This document shows positions 1 to 5,180 of a stretch of 6,660 nt of DNA, piece after piece (position 1 is the stretch's first letter; each line of letters starts with the position of its first letter). The notes beneath the pieces are model-generated. The model ran no database searches. It had not been told where the DNA came from and worked only from the letters and a program-made list of their open reading frames with translations. A program made the translations under genes and the position numbers. Source of the DNA: Verrucomicrobiia bacterium (GTDB lineage Bacteria; Verrucomicrobiota; Verrucomicrobiia; Limisphaerales; UBA1319); assembly GCA_017880715.1 (NCBI GenBank), contig JADGRT010000174.1:1-6660 (forward strand). Reading direction: 5' to 3'.

Positions 1-20
1 ATCGCCGACTTCCAGTCGGC
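1..20 (-). repeat. Inverted copy of GGA-loop hairpin repeat, cut by window edge
   Basis: Read on the minus strand, positions 20->4 form a perfect hairpin: arm GCCGACT, loop GGA, arm AGTCGGC. It is followed by GAT, after which the window ends. The same layout (7-nt arm, GGA, 7-nt complementary arm, then GAT or GCT) occurs twice on the plus strand at 46-91, so this is an inverted member of the same family. The first four bases of the arm differ between copies but stay self-complementary. Confidence 0.7.
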
Positions 21-45
21 AGGCTGTCCTCATCGCCCGGCGCCT

Positions 46-92
46 GCGGATTGGAAATCCGCGATACAGCAGACTGGAAGTCTGCGCTACAG
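46..92 (+). repeat. Tandem pair of 23-nt GGA-loop hairpin units
   Basis: Two adjoining 23-nt units are visible. Unit one (46-68) is GCGGATT-GGA-AATCCGC followed by GATACA. Unit two (69-91) is GCAGACT-GGA-AGTCTGC followed by GCTACA, with a further G at 92. Each 7-nt arm pairs perfectly with its partner, and the outer four bases differ between units while pairing is kept. The loop and the G(A/C)TACAG tail are constant. This points to a dispersed intergenic repeat (REP-like) selected for hairpin shape. I recall similar elements as frequent in Verrucomicrobiota, but cannot check that here. They lie downstream of ispH. Confidence 0.75.
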
Positions 93-169
93 GCTCGGCG
101 CTGGTCTTTGGACTCTTCATTCGTGAGGCTTTATGAAATGGAGTGCTAAAACCTTCCCCGGAAATGGCA

Positions 170-200
170 AGATGGCAGGGTTCTCCAGGCCATCTCTTTT
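170..200 (+). terminator. Possible rho-independent terminator for a plus-strand gene left of the window
   Basis: AGATGGC (170-176) pairs perfectly with GCCATCT (189-195) across a 12-nt loop and is followed by CTTTT (196-200). The short T run lies on the plus-strand side, so this would stop transcription entering from the left, convergent with ispH. For the minus strand (ispH) there is no T run after the stem. Only seven base pairs and four Ts make it weak. The rest of 93-223 shows no gene. Confidence 0.3.
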
Positions 201-223
201 AGCGGGAAACCTTGGGAATCCAA

Positions 224-1102
224 TTAAATCTGCGAATAGGCTTTGCTTTCTTCCTGCTCAGCGCCGAGCGAGGTGATTTCCTGGAGCCGCGCCGCCACGG
301 CCTCGACCACTTCATCCGGCGTGGAAGTGCCGGCGGTGAAACCCACCGTTTGAGCGCCGGCAAACCAGTCCCAACCTAAATCGTCAGCCTCCTGGATCTG
401 ATAAACGCGCGGACAATGCTGCTGACAGGCGGCAGTCAACTCGCGCGTGTTGTTGCTCTGCCGGCCGCCGGCCACGACCATCACCTCCACCCGTTGCGCC
501 AGCTCGATGGCGGCCGCTTGACGCTGCTTGGTTGGCAGACATACGGTGTCAATGAAGCGAACCTCGGAAGCCGGGAAACGCTTTTGCAGAAGCGATACCA
601 GATGCCGCACGTGGTCGATGGGCTGGGTCGTTTGGGCCACCACTCCGAAGCGCGGGCGCGGCGGCAAAGCTGCCACTTCGGACTCCGTCAGAATCACGTC
701 ATATTCGGCCAAATCTTCCGTGAGGCCGCGAACCTCGACGTGATCGCGCTTGCCAATAATGATGGGATAATAGCCCTGCTGAACCAGTGTTGCGGCCGAA
801 CGATGCACCAGGCGAACCAGCGGACAGGTGGCTTCCAACACCTGGAATCCCCGTTCGAGGGCCTGGTTGATGGTCCGTTCGGAAGCCCCGTGAGCCGTGA
901 TCATGAGGGTGGACGTGCGCACGTGGGCCAGTTGGTTTTCCATCCGGATGCCCTGATCTCGCAGGCGGGCCAGCACGGTTTCATTGTGCGCCAGATCGCC
1001 CAGCACCGTGAGCGCTTCGCGCTGCGCCTGCTGCTGGGCAAAACGAATTGCGTCGCGCACCCCGAAACACATGCCCAAATGTTCGGCTCGTAATATTTTC
1101 AT
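224..1102 (-). CDS. ispH: 4-hydroxy-3-methylbut-2-enyl diphosphate reductase (IspH/LytB)
   Basis: Last enzyme of the MEP isoprenoid pathway: a cytosolic [4Fe-4S] protein that reduces HMBPP to IPP and DMAPP. The protein is 292 residues, slightly shorter than the E. coli enzyme (about 316). The three cluster cysteines are visible: Cys12 in GMCFGV, Cys93 in EATCPLV, Cys188 in DTVCLPTKQRQ. Other family positions are His39 (GDLAHNE), His71 (AHGAS), His121 and Glu123 (DHVEV), TTQ at 158-160, SNN at 216-218 and Ser260 in AGTSTPDE. Small departures from the commonest motifs are HVEV for HPEV and SNN for SSN; neither removes a known essential residue. The ATG at 1102 is chosen because it places Cys12 where family members have it. 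No clear Shine-Dalgarno precedes it; instead a palindrome (1104-1122) sits directly upstream. The regulator gene ends 58 nt upstream on the same strand, so read-through from that operon is possible. Confidence 0.96.
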   Translation of the reverse strand: MKILRAEHLGMCFGVRDAIRFAQQQAQREALTVLGDLAHNETVLARLRDQGIRMENQLAHVRTSTLMITAHGASERTINQALERGFQVLEATCPLVRLVHRSAATLVQQGYYPIIIGKRDHVEVRGLTEDLAEYDVILTESEVAALPPRPRFGVVAQTTQPIDHVRHLVSLLQKRFPASEVRFIDTVCLPTKQRQAAAIELAQRVEVMVVAGGRQSNNTRELTAACQQHCPRVYQIQEADDLGWDWFAGAQTVGFTAGTSTPDEVVEAVAARLQEITSLGAEQEESKAYSQI

Positions 1103-1103
1103 A

Positions 1104-1122
1104 GGCTTTGCAGTACAAAGTT
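1104..1122. promoter_or_regulatory. Operator-like palindrome directly upstream of ispH
   Basis: The plus strand reads GGCTTTGCAGTACAAAGTT. Its core CTTTG-CAGTA-CAAAG (1106-1120) is a perfect 5-bp dyad with a 5-nt spacer. It ends one base before the ispH ATG. The same 19 nt recurs with one change, in inverted orientation, at 2102-2120 in front of the membrane-protein/regulator operon. A likely reading is a binding site for the winged-helix regulator encoded at 1161-1472. This is inference from position and symmetry. Confidence 0.5.
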
Positions 1123-1160
1123 AAAGACCGGCCGGAGCGGCGGGTCGTTCAAAATGGAGA

Positions 1161-1472
1161 TTATTTCCGGGGTTTGTTCTGCTGCACGATTTGCTCGAGC
1201 AGGTCGAGGTAGTGCGTAAAGGCCTTCCGGCCCTCGGGCGTCAGGGCATAGGTGGTTTGCGGCCGGCCGTATTGATAGGATTTAGTCACGGACACATGCC
1301 CGGCTTCCTGCAGGGTGCGCACATGCACACTTAGGTTGCCATCGGTCATTTTCAGAGTGTCGCGCATTTCGGTAAACGACAATTGCGGCGCGGCGGCCAG
1401 CAACGAAAGGATCGTGAGCCGCCCCTTTTCGTGAATGACGCGATCGAGTTGAAGAAAGGGTTCCGGATTCAC
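1161..1472 (-). CDS. Winged-helix DNA-binding transcriptional regulator (HTH_34/ArsR-MarR-like)
   Basis: A 103-residue single-domain winged-helix protein, normal size for this family. Layout: N-terminal helix at about 7-27 (LDRVIHEKGRLTILSLL), helix-turn-helix at about 31-57 with TEMRDTLKMTDGNLSVHVRT, the last part being the recognition helix, and a basic wing at about 60-77 (TKSYQYGRPQTTYALTPEG). A C-terminal helix probably dimerises. No metal-binding cysteines or ligand domain are visible. The TDGNLSVHVRTL and RPQTTYALTPEGR segments match the 'winged helix DNA-binding domain' family I know as PF13601. Translation starts at a GTG at 1472, five bases after the stop of the upstream membrane-protein gene and without a well-spaced Shine-Dalgarno, which suggests translational coupling. 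It likely represses its own operon through the palindrome at 2102-2120. Confidence 0.88.
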   Translation of the reverse strand: MNPEPFLQLDRVIHEKGRLTILSLLAAAPQLSFTEMRDTLKMTDGNLSVHVRTLQEAGHVSVTKSYQYGRPQTTYALTPEGRKAFTHYLDLLEQIVQQNKPRK

Positions 1473-1477
1473 GCTCG

Positions 1478-2095
1478 CTATTGCCTTCGTTCCGTCACAT
1501 ACAGGTAAATCCCGTAGGCCAAATGCAGGCCGCCAAACGCGCCGCCCATCGCCCCATGAGCCAGCCGCAAGGGCGGCACTCCATCAAGACAGGTTAAGAC
1601 GCCGGCCAAGCTGCAGCCCGCAAGGACAAACAGCCACCCCAGTAATTTGATGCCCCGCGGCATGAAAAAACCCGCCGCGTGCAAGGCGCACCCGTACCAT
1701 ACCATCCACGCCGCCGGCAGCCACCATGCCTGCAGGGGATCTCGCCACGAGGGCGCCACCAGCAACAGCACCGACAGCAAACCCGCCAGCATCGCCGGCA
1801 GCATGGCTTGCATCACCCGTCGCATCGGCGGCGACCAGAACGGTTCGGCAGCTTTCAGCGCTTGACGCCGCACCATGAGCATGGCCAGACAAAACCCGAC
1901 CACGCTCACCAGCAGCCAGAAAACCCCAAACGCCCGGCTGGAATTCAAGCCCCAAATCCAACCGATCGATCCCGCCAGAATTCCCAGGATGCCCATCATC
2001 AACGCCACCGGCGCCAGCGCCCGACGATAAATGGCGGTGCGCTCCATCAGTGTCCGAATCACCTGCAAATGCTCCGCCGCCCAGTTGGATTCCAT
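1478..2095 (-). CDS. Six-helix integral membrane protein of unknown function, paired with winged-helix regulator
   Basis: A 205-residue hydrophobic protein when started at the ATG at 2095. A TTG at 2116 would add seven residues but falls inside the candidate promoter, so I reject it. A short cytoplasmic-looking N-terminal stretch (EHLQVIRTLMERTAIYRR, about 9-25) precedes six predicted membrane segments at about 27-48, 55-75, 96-114, 122-143, 150-170 and 178-200. The end TERRQ is charged. No catalytic motif, transporter signature or conserved charged in-membrane cluster is evident; His180 and His191 near the last helix are the only polar residues that stand out. The start (HLQVIRTLMER) and end (FGGLHLAYGIYLYVTER) resemble uncharacterised membrane proteins I recall next to HTH_34-type regulators in Verrucomicrobiota and Acidobacteriota. 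It is first in a two-gene operon with the regulator 5 nt downstream. The function is unknown; envelope sensing or modulation of the regulator is only a guess. Confidence 0.82.
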   Translation of the reverse strand: MESNWAAEHLQVIRTLMERTAIYRRALAPVALMMGILGILAGSIGWIWGLNSSRAFGVFWLLVSVVGFCLAMLMVRRQALKAAEPFWSPPMRRVMQAMLPAMLAGLLSVLLLVAPSWRDPLQAWWLPAAWMVWYGCALHAAGFFMPRGIKLLGWLFVLAGCSLAGVLTCLDGVPPLRLAHGAMGGAFGGLHLAYGIYLYVTERRQ

Positions 2096-2101
2096 GCCGC
2101 G

Positions 2102-2120
2102 AACTTTATACTGCAAAGCC
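2102..2120. promoter_or_regulatory. Operator-like palindrome over the promoter of the membrane-protein/regulator operon
   Basis: The minus strand reads GGCTTTGCAGTATAAAGTT, matching 18 of 19 bases of the element at 1104-1122 in inverted orientation. The core CTTTG-N5-TAAAG is a dyad with one mismatch. It covers the candidate -10 and most of the spacer of the operon promoter, where a bound repressor would block RNA polymerase. Confidence 0.55.
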
Positions 2121-2130
2121 AGCGCGTCAA
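2103..2130 (-). promoter_or_regulatory. Candidate sigma70-type promoter of the membrane-protein/regulator operon
   Basis: On the minus strand, TTGACG (2130->2125) is a 5/6 match to the -35 consensus. After a 16-nt spacer comes TAAAGT (2108->2103); alternatively TATAAA (2110->2105) with a short 14-nt spacer. Either places the start of transcription at or within about two bases of the ATG at 2095, so the mRNA may be leaderless. That agrees with the absence of a Shine-Dalgarno. Confidence 0.45.
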
Positions 2131-2175
2131 GCGCGATTTAACGAGCGGATTAAACGCGGGCGCATACCACCTTTA

Positions 2176-2248
2176 TTGGGGCGCGGACATTCCTGTCCGC
2201 TTCGGTGTAACCGGAACGAAGAAGCGGACAAGAATGTCCGCGCTCCAA
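2176..2248. repeat. Long inverted repeat made of two GCGGACA/TGTCCGC hairpins
   Basis: The left arm (2176-2203) and right arm (2221-2248) are 28 nt each and complementary at 26 positions, separated by 17 nt that contain a further CGGT-GTA-ACCG mini-stem (2203-2213). Each arm is itself a hairpin: GCGGACA, a four-base loop TTCC (left), and TGTCCGC; the right arm carries the complementary loop AGAA. The element lies 44 nt beyond the trpB stop. Neither strand has a T run after the stem, so it is not a standard intrinsic terminator, although it could slow transcription or protect the 3' end of the trpB message. It looks like a dispersed repeat of a different family from that at 1-92. Confidence 0.75.
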
Positions 2249-2292
2249 AAGGGCACAGGCCACCGGTGTTCGACAAAGTTGAGATGCGCCCG

Positions 2293-3495
2293 TTAAACGT
2301 TCATTTTGGCCGCCACCTGGGTGACATCCTTGTCGCCACGGCCGGATAGGTTCACGATGATCAACTGGTCCGGGTTCAGGCTGGGCGCTCGCCGGATGAC
2401 CTCGGCAATGGCGTGCGCGGATTCCAGCGCGGGAATGATGCCCTCCAACCGGGCCAATTGCATGAAAGCAGCCAGGGCTTGGTCGTCGGTGGCATAGGTG
2501 TAGTCCACCCGGCCTCGATCGCGCAACCAGGCGTGTTCGGGCCCGACCGCGGCATAATCCAGCCCGGCGGACACGCTGTGGGTAAGTTGGATCTGACCGT
2601 GTTCATCCTGGAGGAGATATGACTTGGCGCCCTGGAGCACGCCCAGGGAACCGCCCTGAAAACGCGCGGCATGCCGGTTGGGAACAATGCCCTCGCCGCC
2701 CGCCTCCACGCCGACCATGCGCACGGCGGCGTCCTCGAGGAATGGATAAAACAAGCCGATGGCATTCGAGCCGCCGCCCACGCAGGCCACGAGCCAATCG
2801 GGCAGCCGTCCCTCCTGGTCCTGAATCTGTCGCCGGGCCTCATCGCCGATAATTCGCTGAAAATTTCGCACCATGAGCGGATAGGGATGCGCCCCGTAAG
2901 TGGTCCCGAGGATGTAATGCGTGGTGCGCACGTGGGTGACCCAATCGCGCATGGCCTCATTGACGGCTTCTTTGAGGGTTTTCTGGCCGGCATGAACGGG
3001 CACGACTTCCGCCCCCAGCATCTTCATGCGATAGACGTTGAGCGCCTGGCGGTCGCAATCCACCGCGCCCATGTAAATCACGCATTTGAACCCGAACATG
3101 GCGGCGACGGTCGCGGTGGCCACGCCGTGCTGGCCGGCGCCGGTTTCGGCGATGACGCGGGTCTTGCCCATGCGGCGGGCCAGCAGGATCTGGCCGATGG
3201 CGTTGTTTATTTTGTGGGCGCCGGTGTGGAGCAGATCCTCGCGCTTGAGATAAATCTTGGCGCCGCCTAATGCGCGGGTCAGGCGCTCGGCGAAATAGAG
3301 CGGTGTCGGCCGGCCGCAGAATTCACGGAGATAATAGTGAAATTCCTTCTGAAAGGCCGGGTCCTGTTGCGCGCGAACATACTCCGCCTCCAATTCCTGG
3401 AGGGGATGCATCAACGTCTCCGGAACATAACGCCCGCCATAGGGACCGAAGTGCCCTTGGGCGTCAGGTAAATTCGAACTGGCAACCTGGCTCAT
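2293..3495 (-). CDS. trpB: Tryptophan synthase beta chain (TrpB)
   Basis: PLP-dependent cytosolic enzyme that condenses indole and serine to tryptophan; it normally works as an alpha2-beta2 complex with TrpA. The 400-residue length is typical of the TrpB1 class. Visible landmarks: GPYGGRYVPETL at 17-28; the PLP lysine Lys95 in HTGAHKINN; catalytic Glu117 in AETGAGQHG; the phosphate-binding loop GGGSNA at 240-245; GLDY...VGPEH at 311-321; Glu358 in ALESAHA; Ser384 in NLSGRGDKD. The segment usually GLDYPGVGPEH here reads GLDYAAVGPEH, a mild change in the loop after the aspartate that helps switch the enzyme between states. Start: ATG at 3495, with GGGAA about seven bases upstream as a weak ribosome-binding site. 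tig ends 199 nt upstream on the same strand. No trpA or other trp gene is in view, so the partner subunit must be encoded elsewhere. Confidence 0.97.
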   Translation of the reverse strand: MSQVASSNLPDAQGHFGPYGGRYVPETLMHPLQELEAEYVRAQQDPAFQKEFHYYLREFCGRPTPLYFAERLTRALGGAKIYLKREDLLHTGAHKINNAIGQILLARRMGKTRVIAETGAGQHGVATATVAAMFGFKCVIYMGAVDCDRQALNVYRMKMLGAEVVPVHAGQKTLKEAVNEAMRDWVTHVRTTHYILGTTYGAHPYPLMVRNFQRIIGDEARRQIQDQEGRLPDWLVACVGGGSNAIGLFYPFLEDAAVRMVGVEAGGEGIVPNRHAARFQGGSLGVLQGAKSYLLQDEHGQIQLTHSVSAGLDYAAVGPEHAWLRDRGRVDYTYATDDQALAAFMQLARLEGIIPALESAHAIAEVIRRAPSLNPDQLIIVNLSGRGDKDVTQVAAKMNV

Positions 3496-3694
3496 AATTC
3501 AATTCCCGGTTCATGACTGGTTGGGCCGCCTGGGATACGGGGATTGACCCCACCATGGCAAACGGGCCTTGCCCAGCTCCATATGGATCGTTGCATAAGT
3601 TCCCGCATTTCGGAGGGGCGAGCTCTGGGAGCCCCACTTCACCCCTATGGGGTTTGGGATTTCCCGATGCGCGCGCTTCCGCCCAACCGATGGA
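3496..3694. other. Intergenic region between tig and trpB with several small dyads
   Basis: No gene is seen here. It contains four short symmetrical elements: GGGG-ATTGA-CCCC (3539-3551), the palindrome TCCATATGGA (3578-3587), GGGGC-N11-GCCCC (3615-3635) and ACCCC-TAT-GGGGT (3641-3653). The last two lie just downstream of tig but have no T run on the minus strand, so they are at best imperfect terminators. A weak trpB promoter could be TTGCCA and TATCCC on the minus strand around 3534-3563, with the GGGG/CCCC dyad in its spacer. I give that little weight. Confidence 0.3.
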
Positions 3695-5014
3695 TCAAGC
3701 CCCGGCCGGACTGAACGCCATCTCCTCCACTTTGGCGTGGAGTTGGAGGAAATCCAGGACCTTGCTGGAAACGATTTGTTCCTGGATTTCCGCGATGCCG
3801 TTGTGCTCCTGGAGCTGCCGCACCAGTTTTTCGGGCTTGATTTGCTGTTGTTCGGCCAGGATCAGAATGCGCTGGGTGATCTCCTCCTTGGAGGCGCTAA
3901 TGCCTTCCTTCTCGGCAATCCGGCCCAGGACAAACGCCGCCTTGACGCGTTCCTTGGCGTTATTGTTGGCAAAGGCGTAGATCTCGTCCTTTTTCTCGTT
4001 GATGATTTCCTTGGCCACGCCGCGATCCTGGTTCTGCCGCACCATGTCATAAACCACGTTGCGAGTCTCCGAGGTCACCACCGATTCGGGCAAATCGCAC
4101 GTGATTTTGGACAGCAGCGCTGCTACCAATTGATTGCGAGTCTCGCCTCGCTGCTTGTATTTCAATTCGTTGTCCAGGTCGCGGCGCACGCCGGCGCGCA
4201 GTTTGTCCCCATTGTCCGCCCCCAATGCCTTGGCCAGCTCGTCGTCCAAGGCGGGTATCGCCCGTTCCTTGACCTGGAGCACTTCGACCTCGAACACGCC
4301 CTTTTTGCCGGCCAACTGGGCCTCCACAAAATCGGCCGGGAAATCCACAGTGATCGCGCGGCGCTCGGCGGCCTTGGCTCCCACAAGTTGCTCGGTGAAT
4401 CCCGGGATGAAGGAATCCTTCTCGACATGGAGCCAGTAATTCTTTTGTTCGGTCAGCCCTTTGGCGGTGGTCGCCAGCTCGCTGATCGGCTTGCCCTCGC
4501 AGGATCCGGTGTAATTAACCACCGCGAAATCGCCGGTCTGGACCGGCCGATCCACGTCCTTAAAGACCGCCCGCTGCTCGCGCAACAGATTCAGGGCGCG
4601 CTCGACATCGGCCTCGGTAACCGCTTGGACCGCCAGGCGCACCGTGAGCCCCTGGTATTCCGGCAGCTCAAATTCCGGCGCGGTTTCCAGCGTCGCGGCG
4701 AATTGCAGCGCCTGGCCGCGCCCGAATTGAATCTCCTCGATGTCCGGATAGCCGATCACATGGAGTTTCTGCTCCTTGAGGGCGTCGCGGTAGGCCTCGC
4801 CGATCAATTGCTTCTTCGCCTCTTCCTCGATTTTCTTGGCGTAGGTCTTGATCACCAAATGACGCGGCACCTTGCCCGGCCGAAAGCCCGGCAAGCTGAC
4901 CTGTCGCTGCACGTCCGTGGTGGTTTTTTCGAACGCGGCATCCACCGCCTGCGTATCCACTTCCACCCGCATCAACTTTTTGCAGGGCGCCAAATTCTCA
5001 ACTGTTACATTCAC
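3695..5014 (-). CDS. tig: Trigger factor, ribosome-associated chaperone and peptidyl-prolyl isomerase
   Basis: Binds at the ribosomal exit tunnel and shields nascent chains. With the GTG start at 5014 the protein is 439 residues, the usual family size. Domains: N-terminal ribosome-binding domain about 1-115 with the signature GFRPGKVP at 43-50; FKBP-type isomerase domain about 158-245 (GDFAVVNYTGSCEGKPI, SFIPGFTEQLVG, FEVEVLQVKE); C-terminal chaperone arms about 255-439, including the typical VKAAFVLGRIAEKEGI at 358-373. The frame stays open for 80 further codons upstream, to 5254, but those residues have no family similarity and overlap the divergent gene. The GTG is preceded by GAAAGGA at ideal spacing. 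The gene usually found next to tig, clpP, is absent; trpB follows instead. The upstream neighbour is divergent, so tig has its own promoter. Confidence 0.96.
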   Translation of the reverse strand: MNVTVENLAPCKKLMRVEVDTQAVDAAFEKTTTDVQRQVSLPGFRPGKVPRHLVIKTYAKKIEEEAKKQLIGEAYRDALKEQKLHVIGYPDIEEIQFGRGQALQFAATLETAPEFELPEYQGLTVRLAVQAVTEADVERALNLLREQRAVFKDVDRPVQTGDFAVVNYTGSCEGKPISELATTAKGLTEQKNYWLHVEKDSFIPGFTEQLVGAKAAERRAITVDFPADFVEAQLAGKKGVFEVEVLQVKERAIPALDDELAKALGADNGDKLRAGVRRDLDNELKYKQRGETRNQLVAALLSKITCDLPESVVTSETRNVVYDMVRQNQDRGVAKEIINEKKDEIYAFANNNAKERVKAAFVLGRIAEKEGISASKEEITQRILILAEQQQIKPEKLVRQLQEHNGIAEIQEQIVSSKVLDFLQLHAKVEEMAFSPAGA

Positions 5015-5020
5015 TCGTGA

Positions 5021-5027
5021 TCCTTTC
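5021..5027 (-). promoter_or_regulatory. Ribosome-binding site fixing the tig start
   Basis: The minus strand reads GAAAGGA (5027->5021), six bases before the GTG at 5014. It is the clearest Shine-Dalgarno in the window and decides for the 439-residue product over the longer open frame. Confidence 0.75.
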
Positions 5028-5065
5028 GCCAAACCGTGCGACCCGTCGCTCTTCGGACCGGTCCA

Positions 5066-5094
5066 GTGACACGGCGAGCCAAGAAAACTATGGG
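5066..5094 (+). promoter_or_regulatory. Weak candidate promoter of the TIM-barrel gene, overlapping the tig promoter
   Basis: GTGACA (5066-5071) is followed after 17 nt by TATGGG (5089-5094) on the plus strand. This overlaps the tig -10 on the other strand, so the two promoters would compete if both are real. The match is modest. Confidence 0.25.
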
Positions 5095-5113
5095 GCAGGA
5101 TCGAACCCGTCAA
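5085..5113 (-). promoter_or_regulatory. Candidate tig promoter
   Basis: On the minus strand, TTGACG (5113->5108) is followed after exactly 17 nt by TAGTTT (5090->5085). The -35 is strong and the -10 weak (3/6). Transcription would start near 5078, giving a leader of roughly 60 nt that contains a perfect 10-bp palindrome GGACCGGTCC (5055-5064). The same -35 hexamer, TTGACG, is used in the candidate promoter at 2103-2130. Confidence 0.4.
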
Positions 5114-5180
5114 GCCTCCTGAAATGTTTTCGGCAAAACTGGGCATTGCCAAACCCGCCCGGAAATGCGAGAAAAGCCCC

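Noticed and set aside
1..92. CRISPR-like array
   Set aside because: Units are self-complementary hairpins 23 nt apart with no unique spacers between them; one is inverted.
416..1093. 225-codon plus-strand open frame across ispH
   Set aside because: It is antisense to ispH, whose cysteine motifs are unmistakable; the translation has no recognisable domain.
1679..2296. 205-codon plus-strand frame opposite the membrane protein, rich in His/Arg/Gln
   Set aside because: It runs through the inverted repeat and promoter region and its composition is that expected of antisense to a hydrophobic protein.
2603..2993. Overlapping open frames inside trpB
   Set aside because: All conserved TrpB residues lie in the main frame; the others are Arg/Pro/Gly-rich shadows.
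3647..5020. 457-codon plus-strand open frame opposite tig
   Set aside because: It is the mirror frame of trigger factor, rich in Leu/Gly/Gln as expected from antisense of a charged helical protein; no family pattern.
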